Counted from the stretch's first letter, positions 1 to 12,298 are shown. The stretch: DNA of 64,000 nt from Hetaerina americana (GCA_022747635.1 JAKTNV010000011.1:21379005-21443004); one strand, 5' to 3'. Notes: generated by a model from the sequence alone, not told the origin. A program made the numbers and translations.

Positions 1-890
1 TCTCGGAAAACGATATTATAAAGAATGCCATTAATCACCAATTACTCTGTCCACTCTTGATCCAAATCCCCCCCCACCAACCACCCACCCTCGCGGCAGC
101 TTGCGGAACAAGATGTAGATTACTTGCTCCGTGATCGCTCCCCCTGGGATCCGAAGCGCGCGATCATCGCTGAGGACGGAGTGGTTACACGTCGAGGGTA
201 ACGGAACGGGAGACTGAGCGCTGCAAGCAAGCCGCCGCACGAGATTCTCCCACCGGGACGGGAAGATCGACGATATTACGCTGGCGGAATTGAGACCGTT
301 GTCGCTTGCGCATTCCGTCCGTCGTCTCGGGACGGAGGAAATGATGAAAGAAAATGTAATGAAAAGAAAAACTCGATAGACGCTACAGAGGGGTGGGAAA
401 ACATATAAGTTTTCTCCAGACGAGCGAGGGTTGCGTGCGCGTGATAGAGATGTATAAAAAAAGATAAAGAAACTAACACAGACACATACACACGTATTAT
501 ATGCATGAATGTGTCTGCGAGGGATATGAAATTTCGCGCGGATGGGGGAGGAATTGTTGGTGGGTTACTGGAACTCATACATGCCAATGGGAGGGAGTGA
601 AGAAATCGCAAGGGGGTGGGGGAAAAATGGTTGCAAAGGGAGGGAAGGGGAGAGAATACATAGGAGAAAGTTACGTCTGCGGTTAAAAGGGAAGAGATGT
701 GGGAGTGGTGAAATGGGAAGGGAAGTGCAGATGAAGCGATATGGAGGGAGGGCGCATAAAAAGATATAGGCCAAGGAAAGTGAGAGAGGGGAAATAGCTG
801 GAGGGAAGGGTTAGGAAATAATTGGAACGCTGGAAGGAAAGTAAAGATGAAGATTAAGGAATAAAAAGGGCAAAGTGCGAGGAGAAGCTG
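1..890. other. GC-rich then purine-rich patch
   Basis: The first ~310 bases are GC- and CpG-richer than the surroundings (for example CGCGCG near 158). From about 540 to 885 the plus strand is strongly purine-rich (GGGAGG and GAAGGG runs). Several overlapping open frames occur on both strands but none resembles a known protein, and their composition follows the base skew. A CpG-island or regulatory role is possible but unproven. Confidence 0.4.
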
Positions 891-1955
891 GATCTAACTC
901 GCAACTCGTATATACCATATATTAGGAAGAAAACTCCGAAGGAAGGAGAAAGTGGGAAAATTTCTGAATAATAATACTGCAAGCTGTCTATGGCTAGAGG
1001 AACTCTCGGAAAATTTCAACGTTAGAGAATCCATGGCCAATAGTAACGAATTTTTCAGCCAAAATTCTCGATGCCAGTTGGCAAAGGACTGAGCGGAATT
1101 GGCGCGATTGAAGACCAGCTTAATATAGTCCGCCACAATGATGCACCAGTTCACAACATACTCCCTCGGGTCTCGGTCTGTGAAACGAAATACCCCACGG
1201 CAATTAATTTGGTCAGTGCCTAACCATTATTCACATCTTTACGACTGAGTTCGAATCGATGTAGTTGGCCAGACTTTAATTTAAAGTTGAATTACTATTT
1301 GTAAAAATTGTTTTAGTCGGAAAGAATTTAATTTAAAGTATTTGTTTAAATACTTATTATTATTTACAAAAATTATTATTTGTAAAAATTATATTAAAGA
1401 ATCAGACACGGTGGGAGAAGAGAGGAATATTCCATGTAAAATCCTAAGGTGGTAGAAAAAGTGCACAAAAGAGATATCGGTTGATAAATGAGATGTTTAA
1501 ATGTCAAAATATTGCACGTAACATTCAGAGTGTGATTAAGGCAATATTATTTGAAGTTGTGTCGCAGTTCACTGAATGAGGGTAAAATTAATGCTAAATG
1601 AACTTTTGGTTCTGGTCAAAACATATTGCAGGTCCCTAAAACTAGATTTATTTTTAAATATTCAAGTATCTGTAAAATATTCCTCGACCATAAATCACTT
1701 CCCAAGATTTCCATCCGCTCGTGTGCACCGAAATGTGAGGAATTTCAATGTAAAAATCATTCGCATATGTTTGCGTTATAATTTGCATTTGTGTGCCGGT
1801 TATGGCGAAATAGTTTTACGATGTGATTTTTTTTAATTGGTCAAAGGTAAATAGTGGATATTGTGAATCCCTTCCTTGCTTTTCTATATTTTTGAGCAAA
1901 ATTTACAGTTCACTTAAGTTTGATTTTTTAACTTATTATTTACTCCGAGGACCTG
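891..1955. other. AT-rich DNA, nothing recognised
   Basis: Short imperfect repeats of ATTTGTAAAAATT-type sequence occur around 1297-1390. Otherwise no repeat family, RNA gene or coding signal is visible. Confidence 0.4.
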
Positions 1956-1959
1956 TATC

Positions 1960-2160
1960 CCGAAAGTAGAAGGAAGTATGTAGAAAGGTAGACTGTTAGA
2001 AAGAAGAATGTTGAGAGTGCTAGAGATATGAGTTTTTGGGGAGAGAATACGAGAAGAAAGAATATTAAAAAGAAGGTGTAAAAAGGAATAAAGTTCTAAG
2101 TAAGAATGTTGGAAGGAAAAATATTAGAAGTAAAAATGCTTGCAGGAAGCTCTCTAGCAA
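1960..2160. repeat. irregular purine-rich simple repeat
   Basis: Loosely repeated GAAGAATGTT / GAAGGAAAAAT / AGAAAGAAG units form a degenerate purine tract with no fixed period. The pyrimidine-rich open frames on the minus strand here are a consequence of that composition. Confidence 0.35.
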
Positions 2161-2410
2161 AAAAATAAAAACCGAGTAGGAGAAAGAAGGTAACGGGCGT
2201 ATTAGATGATATGATGACAGGTATAAAGTACAAAGTACTGAAGAAGGATAACAAAATTGGCTCAACTAGATGAAGCACATAATAATTTGAATATAATTGT
2301 TGTAATGAACCGCTCAAAACCTTTGATATCTTTAAAATGGCAGTTGTAAGGAGTAAATTATTTTTAATTGAGCAATAGCGCATTTACCATTGAATGACTT
2401 CTCATAAAAG

Positions 2411-2441
2411 AACTTGGAAATTTTATGATTTACAGGTAAGT
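2411..2441 (+). promoter_or_regulatory. candidate recursive splice (ratchet) site
   Basis: An acceptor-like TTTACAG is immediately followed by a consensus donor, GTAAGT (AG|GT junction at 2435/2436). This is the layout of a zero-length exon used in recursive splicing of long insect introns. The pyrimidine tract upstream is weak, and chance occurrence in 64 kb is quite possible. It would matter only if the window lies in a plus-strand intron. Confidence 0.2.
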
Positions 2442-3229
2442 CTTACATATTTTTATCTAGGTTAAGTGAATGCAAATTAATAGTTTAAGGTTTTTTTAAC
2501 TTATTTTTAAGCACGAGGATTTGGGATAAAAAGTACTTTTTGAAGAAATTGGACTAAAATACTGAAAGATAATTCTGTAGTAGGATGGAATGATAGGAAA
2601 ATATAAAAAAATTGAAAGTTCTTCGCCAAGATCCAGCAGTAAGTGAAGTCGCTTTAAGAGTCACTGCCTAATAATATAATATTTGCATAGGAATTTCCCA
2701 TCGGAAAAAGAATATGGACGAGGGCAGCATTGCTTGACGCTCGCGTAAAGAAAACTCCCGTGACTATTTACGTTACTCTGAGGGAACGATAGTTCACCGT
2801 TCGAACGAACCATGTTACATTTTGGAATGGGAAAGGGAAGGGATATTCAATTATAAAAAATGGATTTTTTAAGATCAAACGGGGAACGATTACCTAAGGA
2901 AGTAGAATCGCTTGTATAAACCTTATTACCGCTAACTTTATAAATGGAGAAGTAGATGAAAATGTTTGAATGATCAGATTTCCAATAAAAATACCTCAAG
3001 AGGCGGCCGAAAAGAAGTGACTGAATGATGACAAAATTTCAATGTTGAGATGACGACAGAAAAGTAGCATGAGATTAATCTTTCCATCTCTGAGGTATAC
3101 GGTGGATTATAAAGCTGTTAATAAGTGTAAGTGGCCTATCTTGATATAATGGTGGCCTATCATAAAAAGGATTGTGATTCATTTTTATTCTCTCCTTTTT
3201 AGCATACGCGAAAACTTCTACAGGCAGTA
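2442..3229. other. AT-rich DNA, nothing recognised
   Basis: No repeat family, inverted repeat or coding signal was recognised in this stretch up to the direct repeat at 3230. Confidence 0.4.
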
Positions 3230-3241
3230 AAAATAACACTT

Positions 3242-3654
3242 CTAAGAAACTGCGGGAGATACCGCAACAGTAACTTTTAACGGAGTCATCTGCTAATATG
3301 CATTTCAATGAAACAATTTCTGAGTCTCAAAATCATTCGCCTAACTCTATGAAATTGTTACTGTTGCGGTATCTCCCGCAATTTCTTGGAATTTGTCCAA
3401 GGTAAAAGCTGCCTAAGTGTTTAAAGTTGGCTTTAACCTCGTGGACTGTGGCGCGTCGCCCACGGCTACGTATGCCTGTGACACTGTATGTACGGTATTT
3501 CGTCATAACATCTTGTCCCTTTACAAGCCTCCAAAATTTCACGGAGGACTCCTCGATAGCTTAACTGGCTAAAAAACTTGGCCGGGCATCGAGGATTCCG
3601 GGTTCGAATCCCGGTCAAGGCGAATGAATTTTACACTCTGAAATTTTTGCATTG
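3242..3654 (+). mobile_element. foldback tRNA-like retroposon, long form, with 12-bp target duplication
   Basis: The insert is flanked by perfect 12-bp direct repeats AAAATAACACTT (3230-3241 and 3655-3666), the mark of retroposition. The right side has a tRNA-like head: A-box-like TAGCTTAACTGG near 3556 and B box GGTTCGAATCC near 3601. It is followed by a tail that reads GGCGAATGA...CTGAAATTTTTGCATTGAAA. The left end (about 3295-3340) is the reverse complement of that tail. A second inverted pair, GCGGGAGATACCGCAACAGTAAC at 3251-3273 against its complement at 3358-3380, lies inside. A miniature relative sits at 45647-45819 with the same two ends. It could be an unusual SINE family with palindromic ends, or a product of repeated twin-priming inversion. 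There is no coding capacity. Confidence 0.75.
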
Positions 3655-3690
3655 AAAATAACACTTTTTTGGAAGTGAGTTTTCTGTTAT

Positions 3691-4270
<580 letters not shown>

Positions 4271-4690
4271 GGGTATTGAGGTGTTTTGGTGGCTAAAGTA
4301 CTGGCATCCCTCATCGAGGGCCCTGATTCGAATCCCGCTGGTGCTGGCATTTTTCAGTGGCACCCCGATCCCTACTTGGGGTGCTATGTGGAGAGCACTT
4401 AAAGTGAAGCACGCTGTCCGTCGAATGGGACGTAAAACCTTGTGACCCCTTGGCGATTAGTGTTGAGAGTAGGCTAATACTAGCCCCGACCTTTCTTCGT
4501 TCCCTGAATATCCTACCCTTACCGATTCACCCACCTATCCCTTCCGGCCCAAATAACCTCTGTTGTCAGTCGCTTCCCCAGATAACTACCACGACAGCAA
4601 CTAGATTGTAATTTGTCCCGTCCTGTCTGTCAGAGTTCTGTGGCTTTCTTCCCTAAGGAAGCGTAAAACCTCCTTTGGAAACCACCTCAA
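4271..4690 (+). mobile_element. tRNA-derived SINE-like element, family C, copy 1
   Basis: A tRNA-like head (TTTTGGTGGCTAAAGTACTGG, B box GATTCGAATCCC near 4327) is followed by a body containing GGTGCTATGTGGAGAGCACTT and GTCCGTCGAATGG. The same body motifs, diverged, occur at 12839-13085. No polymerase III terminator or target duplication was identified, so the 3' boundary is approximate. Recognition rests on the B box and on the second copy. Confidence 0.6.
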
Positions 4691-5580
4691 ATGAGATATT
4701 TAGATGTTCTGAATGGAAGAGCTTTTTCATATCCCATACCCACGATATAAAAGAGGTATTTTTATGGGTAATAATTTTCTACCTACGTCACTAAACCGAC
4801 TAGTTAAAATACAATCCAACCGTACGATATCCTATTTACATTTCATTTTTACGCTCGCATATCATTCTGTTTATGACTGCAAAAATATAAAATAATCTCG
4901 ATGAGTACTGTGGTTAGTACTGCATATTCCTTTATGAAAACGTTATCACGCTGATGACACTGATGAAGAAAATATGAAGTCATTTAACCATAGGTCTTCA
5001 GATTAAATTTTAAGCATTAAAACTACGAGCTACCTGCAAATAACTACACATGTGCTCTATATCTGGATAATATTCAAGGAACCTCATATAAACTTACTAA
5101 ACTGCATATTACCGTCTAGCCTGTTACATAAGGTTGTGAAATTTAGACTCTTTGACGTGGTAGATTTTGTGGAGAAATAATATTAAGATTTTGTGCTGCA
5201 GAAGAAGGATGCTAATATATTGTGTAGACGAAGTGACTTTTGAAACATACTTCCGAGTGTGGAATGGGATAGAAGGTAAAGAAGACGCAGACAAGAAGAA
5301 GAAAAAGCTAATTGAACGCAACCCGAGGCACAATATTTTACCGAGAACCATGATTGAAGGTAACCCTGGAAGCATACACGTAGCACAAGAGCGGAGATGG
5401 AGTCAAAGGGATGAGAATCAAGGGATGAAAAAAGTCAGAACTGTAAATGAAGGAAGAGATTGGTTGGTGACAGGAAAAGAGGGAGAGGGAGCCGGCTATG
5501 ATCCATGCTCGAGAGTGATACCCTACATGATTGTGACTTTGTCTCCGGTGGAAACCTTGCCATAATAATACCCTGTTTTC
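4691..5580. other. unresolved stretch with a 132-codon open frame
   Basis: The plus strand is open from 5167 to 5565 (132 aa). The peptide is charged (KKKKK, DENQG), has no recognised domain, and its start does not lie in an obvious gene context. Parts loosely recall decayed LINE reverse-transcriptase C-termini, but not enough to assign. The rest of the stretch shows nothing. Confidence 0.2.
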
Positions 5581-6060
5581 TGATTCATCGCGGCGACGTT
5601 TTAGCGGCCGTAACGGGATGGCGCCCCGGGCGGTTAGTTAAGCATGTCTCCCCTTCCTTCCCAATCTGCTTTTACTCCCCCTCCCCAACTCCATCCATCC
5701 CTCTTCTTCCCCGACAAACATCAGCCCTCGACCGCGTGAGGTGCAGGGAGCGAAAACCTCGACCTTGGAATACCGCTAATTTGAAGTCCTGGGGACCGAA
5801 ATAGAGGAGAAAAAAAAATCAAGGCAAAACCGGGTGCCGTTTTGGGGGGCGGGAAATTCCATCCCAGCAAACGGAGGGTCAAGGGGGGCATACAATTTGC
5901 CGGTAGGAGTTTGGATTCGAAATTGAGGGGATCGCCTCACCAAATTCCTATCCCCGCACCACTCAAGGTCACCGTGTGGTTTAAATTGGAAGGGGGGGGG
6001 GGGCAGCAAACAGTGTATTTATTGGAATGCTCTTGGGGAGGAGGAGAGGAAGGGTGAAAT
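5581..6060. other. GC-rich, CpG-containing patch with G12 tract
   Basis: Locally GC-rich (GGCGCCCCGGGCGG near 5621), with a run of twelve G at about 5992-6003. Overlapping short frames on both strands lack recognisable domains. Confidence 0.4.
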
Positions 6061-6560
6061 GCGGGTGAGGGGCGGAACAGGGATGTTGGACGAAGTGGGG
6101 GGCAGAACGACAATAGGTGAAAGGGAAGAGTGGAATAAAATAGGAATGGAAAGGATTTGCACGGAATGGAACAGAATTACGGAATAGGGCGGTAATGGAT
6201 GGAACAGGACTGAAAGTACTTAATAGAATGGGATAATTCAAATCGATTTTATAGAAGAACCATTACAAAATGGAATGGGATCATGGAAGATAATGGAACG
6301 GACTTATCGAACGGAATAGAATTTAATGGACTAATTAAAATGCATTTAGTATAAAAAATTATGGAATAGAATATTTTAAGGAAATGGAATATATGAAAAT
6401 GAAATGGAATGTGTATTTACTACGAAAATTAATGGAATAAAAACGCCTTTTTTAGTGTTGAATCATTAAAAAAATATAATGGAGAGGTAAAAGGTATTTA
6501 ATTCTAATTACAATGGAATAATATGATATTTATGATTACGGAATAGAAAGTATAAGATGA
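6061..6560 (+). repeat. degenerate GGAAT-like pentamer repeat
   Basis: The plus strand is filled with irregular copies of TGGAA / GGAAT / GGAATAGAAT, densest at 6120-6420, decaying to AATGGAAT spacing by 6560. It looks like an old expanded pentamer array rather than a sequence with a fixed higher-order period. Confidence 0.6.
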
Positions 6561-6654
6561 AATATGTTGGTGAAATACATGGGAACAATATTGAAAACAA
6601 ATCTAACGCTAATTTTCAAACAGATGAGCAACTTTCTTTAATCATCATCTAAAA

Positions 6655-6716
6655 CCACACAATACCCCACAAGCCACCGCAAGGGTGTGCGGCGGAGGGT
6701 GTAAGGTCACCACCCG
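6655..6716 (-). mobile_element. CR1/jockey-like LINE 3'-end fragment
   Basis: On the minus strand this reads as a tract of the form ACACCCTCCGCC...GCGGTGGCTTGTGGGGTATTGTG. The same 3'-end tract occurs at 8119-8190, 17878-17955 and 26661-26731 in plus orientation. At 17.9 kb it lies downstream of reverse-transcriptase-derived sequence. Confidence 0.6.
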
Positions 6717-7317
6717 TAAAACAGAGTAAAATCACATGGAAAACAAACAAAAGAATGCCGATTCACACCCACACAGACGTATGTATTCATACAAAACCCC
6801 TTTTTATCTTACACCCATGCAAATACATATAATAGCAAGTAAAATATCGTGCAAAAGCACATGCACCTATGAATTCACAAGATGTCTACGTAGCGTTTAA
6901 TCTTGTCCTAGCTTGTAAATCGAATATATTTACTTTTTTTATTTTGACTTTAATTTCTCACAATTATGATTCCTGATAGCTCTAGGAAAGAAAAATTTTT
7001 ATGTCAATCTTTTCTGGGTTCTAAATCCCTTATTTTATCTTAGTGGTCTAACCTACCCTACCCAATAATTATAAAAAATAATTTCCTTAGCGTTTTAGTT
7101 AAACTCGTGCGTTAAAGTATAAGTCTCGCTGGCCCTCTTCACAATTTAAACGTTACCTCATCTAATTCCTCTTAAAGGTCTGTCACACTTACGATATCTT
7201 CTTACTGTAATATTTTTGACGAATCTGACGGATTTTCTCTAAAATCTATCTACTTCTTTTATCAATGCTTTCTTTCAAGGAAAATCCCAATCACCCAATC
7301 TTCAGATGCTAGTGAGA
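6717..7317. other. AT-rich DNA, nothing recognised
   Basis: No known repeat, coding signal or inverted repeat seen. Confidence 0.4.
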
Positions 7318-7505
7318 GTGCAACGCGTATTATCATTGCAAAATTTTAGTGGTACATAAATAATCGATATGTATAATAATATGACGCTGATTTTCTGACG
7401 AATGACTTGCATACACTATTTACCTAAGCAAGGGAGATAAAACACGTGACATGCGTGTTACCACTTCAATATTTTTGATCAACTAAACAGAAAGGAGGGT
7501 TTCGA
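7318..7505 (+). repeat. unclassified dispersed repeat F, copy 1
   Basis: It aligns by eye to 10866-11062. Shared blocks are GTATTATCATTGCAAAA, a GAATGA...TAAGCAAGGG stretch, and a right part of the form CACTTCAATATTTTTGAT...ACTAAACAGAAAGG. No coding capacity or termini were recognised. Confidence 0.5.
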
Positions 7506-8118
7506 AACAGAGATGCAAATATTACCCTAAATAGAGATATGATCATGGGCAAAGTAAGCTGTTTATGAAGGGTAAATTGAAGGTTATGAAAAATGAATGC
7601 TACGCTACTTTAAAGGTTGCTTGGTTGATGTCATAAATGAGTCTGGGAGTTAATGAATCTAAAGGTCTCTAACATGAGCACACGAATAGGCTGCTGTGGT
7701 GGTGGTCCTTGACGTAGCACCAAACGCTTTCTATGTCATTTTCGTCGCATTCATAACGTAGGATACTGAGTTGTGAATTTACTGAAATTTACTACTACTT
7801 CGCTAGCGCTGGTATGTTTTATTATCTTGGGGATCTGAGAGTCAAAGTCTGATCTGAAGTGACAAAAAGTGCTGAATGAAACATTATATTTTGAGTATAT
7901 ATTTGATATTTTTTCCTGCCAAATATGCTAAACACTCGGAATGTGTTGATGTATCCAACGCGCTGCGAGCTGCAATAACTCGGCGGTATAATAAACCCTG
8001 GAGCGATTGACGGGTACCCGACACAATAAGAGGACAGGCCTCAGATCCACAAAGTCTGCGTTATATACTCTTCAAAATCCCAACAATCTTCTATTCAAAC
8101 CCAATATAAGGCTCACAT
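7506..8118. other. no recognised feature
   Basis: AT-rich with no recognised repeat. The last ~100 bases may belong to the LINE 3' end that follows. Confidence 0.35.
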
Positions 8119-8190
8119 CATGCATGCCTGGTGATCTAACACCCCACGCCACCAGCCCTACGGCGGCTTACGGGGCATTATGTTGATATA
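8119..8190 (+). mobile_element. CR1/jockey-like LINE 3'-end fragment
   Basis: Contains ATGCATGCCTGGTGATCTAA, then CACCCCACGCCACC and CGGCGGCTTACGGGGCATTATG. This matches the conserved 3' tract seen at 17878-17955 and 26661-26731. The protein-coding part of the element is absent. Confidence 0.6.
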
Positions 8191-9210
8191 AATAATATAA
8201 ACTTAATATATCGCCAATGCATCCAGACTCATTATCTAAACTTAAAGGAAAAGTATGGTCATAACAATATGTGCCTACCTAAATACATAAATACGCGTGA
8301 ATAAAATACTTGATCTAATATACCGTGCTCCGTGGGAACGAATTAAAAACATCTTTGAAATAAATGGTGAGTTTCTTGGAGAGGGAGCATTTAGGAGTGG
8401 TATCGCGGCGATTTTGAAGAGGATAATGGACTTTTTGAATCTGCTTATTTGGGATAAATAGAAGTCTGCGAAGTTGATTTTTATCAGATTTTAATTTATC
8501 CCCATCACTCTTTGTACGCGGAGGAAGCTAAAAGATCTCTCTTCGTTTATTTTACCGAGAGAGTTTAAATCTATTACGTTTGGTGTTTTGCTCTTCCCAA
8601 ATATTGTACTTTCGTTCTGATCCGTGTGAGTTCGGGCCAATGGATAATTGAGTGGACATGGAGATGTGAACTCATCCGCTCAAAAGCTTTAAAAAATTTA
8701 TCCACTCCATAGTGTTTCAATGGTTAAAAACAAATAGGCTCAGACGTATTTTATATTATTTTTGGTGAGTTTTAATGCATTTTTAATCCCTATTTCGAGC
8801 CTCGCAGATGTCACGTTTGGAGGACTATCCGTCAAATATCTAATTCTGGATACGCACGTTTGACAAATGTTATGTGGTAGTGAGTGAAAAATTAATTCAT
8901 CTCTTCGTAATTAAATTTTTATATCAGCACTCACGGACGCGTTCCTCATGGAAACAAATGCGCCTGCTGGGTATTTTCACTGCGGTGACTAGTGAATCGT
9001 TTGCCTTTTAAATAAATAAAAAAATACTTAATAGAGGCGCTCTGCTTTGAGGAATTAATGTCAAAATTTTCAGGGATTTATTATTGTTTTTTTTGGATTT
9101 CGTATAACTGATATAATTTCATAATATATGCATTTAATTTAATTAAGGATTTAACTTATTTGGCTGTTTTGTTATCTACTTGGTAGTCTATAGTCTAGGG
9201 GATGTTTTGA
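8191..9210. other. AT-rich DNA, nothing recognised
   Basis: No coding, repeat or RNA feature was recognised in about 1 kb. Confidence 0.4.
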
Positions 9211-9650
9211 ATGGACACATACTTAAAACCCACATATTTCTTAGCCTCGAATAACATAATGTTATCTGGCATCCCACATTTAAATAAATCCTTCTTCAAT
9301 TCCACATACTTTCTTCCTTCCTCCCTTCTTTCCATCCAACATGTCTATTACATTCCTTCCCCTTCCTTATTTCCCTGCCGTCATTCCATCTATTTCGGTC
9401 TTCTGCATCCCATCGTCAACGATCTAATTGTTTCATTCCTCCTTTGATTTTTTTGCAAAAATCCCCTTTCCTCCTCAACTATGCGTAGTACCATTTGTTT
9501 TTTTTATTTCTGTCCATTTTACTTTTGCTATTCTTCTCCTCTACCCTCACACACTATCCCATAGCCAATCTAAATGCTACACATCCACCATTCCTTCCAT
9601 TTTTCTCTTCCTTTCCATTCTTCCTTACATCCACTTCATGTTATATATAT
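9211..9650 (-). mobile_element. decayed LINE fragment, C-terminal RT region
   Basis: The pyrimidine-rich plus strand is the antisense of the C-terminal segment of a common non-LTR retrotransposon. On the minus strand this would read as a G/A-rich coding remnant of the type ...GMLK...EGR..GK.GRGR...LDG. Matching antisense blocks occur at 27.6-28.4, 32.6-33.1, 36.2-36.7, 46.5-46.9, 49.0-49.6 and 52.4-53.2 kb. It is heavily mutated and shows no open frame. Confidence 0.45.
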
Positions 9651-9652
9651 AT

Positions 9653-9894
9653 AAAAAAACATAAACACAGTAATCAACCCGAAGGTCGGTTTGGTAATAG
9701 ATGGTAGAGTTCACCCAGTACTAAGCCCGACGGCGGGTGAAATTCGCACATCAGGGTAGGGGGGCCAGTTCCTTTCCCTGTGCCGGTTATGGTTTCCCAG
9801 GAAGACCTGGTACCCGAAAAATCACATAGCTTGGGTGGAGCTGCAGGTGCCCAGAGTGCCTTGCCCAGCAGTCCAACGGACTACCACGATCCAC
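9653..9894 (-). mobile_element. SINE family A, internally deleted copy
   Basis: Homologous to the full copy at 12299-12580: A-run and CAGTAATCAACCCGAAGG at the left, then GGGTAGGGGGGCCAGTTCC and GTGCCGGTTATGGTTTCCC. The internal polymerase III B box (GGTTCGATTCC on the minus strand) and part of the A-box region are deleted between GCCTTGCCC and CAGTCC. It is bordered on both sides by TA-rich simple sequence. Confidence 0.85.
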
Positions 9895-9908
9895 ATAGAT
9901 ACACGCAC

Positions 9909-9920
9909 ACATATATATAT

Positions 9921-9978
<58 letters not shown>
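9909..9978. repeat. (CA)n/(TA)n microsatellite
   Basis: ATATATATATACACACACAC followed by a pure (AT)n run to 9978, directly beside the SINE A copy. Confidence 0.95.
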
Positions 9979-9981
<3 letters not shown>

Positions 9982-10865
9982 AACTCATTCGAGAAAACGG
10001 ATGTTCCTCCGGATTTAAGCGTCGCACCTTGTATATCCATAAGAAAAGATACTCTTTAATGACATTAGCCTAATCACGCTTATACGGTTTTCGAGAAACA
10101 CCGCAAGTTCATTTCTAACAAAAAATTCCCGTGCTGATTTTTTATTAAAAACATAACATGACTGTACCAGTATTGTCCTTGAATTAATTAAGGAATATGT
10201 CGCTGATACGCGTCATATTTCTTAATATTATTTCTCAAAAATATTGTTTCTTTTTCCACCCATACTAATATCTTTTACGAAGTGAAACTTTCAATTCAGT
10301 GCTTACTTATTCTTGAAATTAATGCTTAATTAATAATATTTAATTAAGGTTATCCGATGCAAAATTAGTTGGACCATTGAGAGTAAACTGGTGGCTTGTG
10401 TAGGTGCATAGTGGGGAGCCTTAGCGACGGAGAGAGAAAGTGTGCTGGCTGAGATGGAGTCGCGTGGATGAGACAAATGGCAAAGGTGCTCCCGAGGGTG
10501 AGGAGCAGGACGGGTTCGGGGACGAAAGGAAAAGAAATGGTCGCTACGGAGGGAAAGGAAGAGGATAATAAATCCAGCGAGGAAATAAAGGGCGAAAGGG
10601 CTGAAAGGGGAGGTTGGTGGTCGGCGTGAGGTAGGCCTGTCGAAGGTATTGTCCCCGAGGGTGGATAAGATCGAAACTAAGTGTGAAGCTAATTTTCAAA
10701 CAAATAATGGCGTGCTTTTTCATTCTCCCAATAAAACCTGTTACACGCATGATAATCTCAGCAATTAAGTGAAATATACGGAATCGATATTGACAAATCA
10801 ACCTAACGCCAATTTCTAATAAAATAGTGAGTGATGTATCATTCACTTGGCATACAAATAAAGGG
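9979..10865. other. no recognised gene; purine-rich at 10.4-10.62 kb
   Basis: AT-rich on the left, then a purine-rich and somewhat GC-richer block at 10400-10620. No recognised repeat or coding region. Confidence 0.35.
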
Positions 10866-11062
10866 TATAACTGGTATTATCATTACAAAACTTAAGTGAA
10901 ATATGAATAATCATTTTTGAGACCTGATGTTACGCCACTATTAAAAAAATGAGCAAATATTTATTTCATTATTTCTTCGCGAATGATAAGCAAGGGGGGT
11001 TACTCGCATATTGGCACTTGAACATTTTTGATGACTTAAACAAAAAGAAGGCATCCACCATG
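10866..11062 (+). repeat. unclassified dispersed repeat F, copy 2
   Basis: Diverged copy of 7318-7505 with blocks GGTATTATCATTACAAAAC, AATGATAAGCAAGGG and CACTTGAACATTTTTGATGA. The family is not recognised. Confidence 0.5.
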
Positions 11063-12286
11063 GAGATCAAATAATGCTCTCGAAGAAGACGTGACATTGG
11101 CAGAGGAAGCAGTACATGGAGACTTTCAAGAGGGATCAGGGACCATTGGAAATCAGGACAGGTGAACGAGTGGTTTCGAAACGATGAAATTCCAATCGAA
11201 AGGTAAATGAACGAACTCTGAAAAATAGGGAGTAGAGGAAAAGGAAAAGATCGAAAGAGAAAAAGAAGAGGGAAATGGGTTGTGTACAACTTAAAACACC
11301 ACATGAGTTCGTAAGGAGGCTCAATAAGGCAAAAAAAAACGAGAGATCCAGCAAGGAAAACCAAGGAAATGAAAAACTGAAGAGTGAAATAGTGCGGAAG
11401 AATACAGTACATTAGGGAAAATGTAAAATAATGTTAGCATGCTGTTTTTGGTGAGTTCCCTTATACAGTTGTATAGCATTGTCTCTTCTAAAGAAATAGA
11501 GGAGAAAGACAATTCTTTGTGATTTGGGGTTACGGGAGGACATAAAAATTTCAAGTTTAAAGCTGGTAATGAGAATGTACTGAAGGAGGGCTCATCGAAA
11601 AAGAATTCATTCTTCGTAAATATTCGTTGGTTTTCATGAGTTGGTAGTAGTTTATTAGGGATGGCTACCGACAGCTGAGGTCACTTGCGTTGTTTTCATG
11701 ATAATCAGTTCTCATTACAGCAATAAAAGATCTGGATAAGTCATACACTAAGAAGGAGCCGCCTACTGAAGGGCGTGACAAAACTAAGGGTTGAAGAATG
11801 AGCAAAGAGTGGAAGATAAATAGTGAAAATTGAAAATAATTCGAACGATAGAAAAAAAATGACTGGATGAGGAGAAGGGGAAAGGGTACGGACAAATGAA
11901 GGAGTAACGGCACCCCAAGTGACCTGAAAGAGGATTAAATATTATAATAAGTGAAAATGGATGAACAACCGTAAATTTTCTTCGGAATAGCGATACCAGT
12001 AACCAGTAGCTCTATATTTTCAAACTATCTGGTGGCCCGTAATTCAGAGACTGAGGGAAGAGCAAATACAGCCACAGGACTAAACGAAAACCCTAACGCG
12101 CCAGTTAATAGTTCGCATTGTAAAATGAAAATGGAGAAATGCTCTTAACAGCAGCGAGGATTATGATTTTTGCGACACCAATTAGAAGCCTATAATTGAA
12201 AAAGAAATACTTGAAAAAAAAACAAAAAATGCAAATTTTGGAGGTGTAGCGGTATAATAACACTTATTCGTTAGCTGCGCCTGGGA
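11063..12286. other. purine-biased DNA, nothing recognised
   Basis: The plus strand is rich in GA/AAG (11100-11420, 11750-11930). This produces long Leu/Phe/Ser-rich frames on the minus strand that have no domain signature. Confidence 0.35.
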
Positions 12287-12298
12287 AATTAATTGCTA

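Noticed and set aside
5167..5565. 132-codon frame as a LINE fragment or host gene
   Set aside because: Only a loose resemblance to LINE tails and no motif match; left unassigned.
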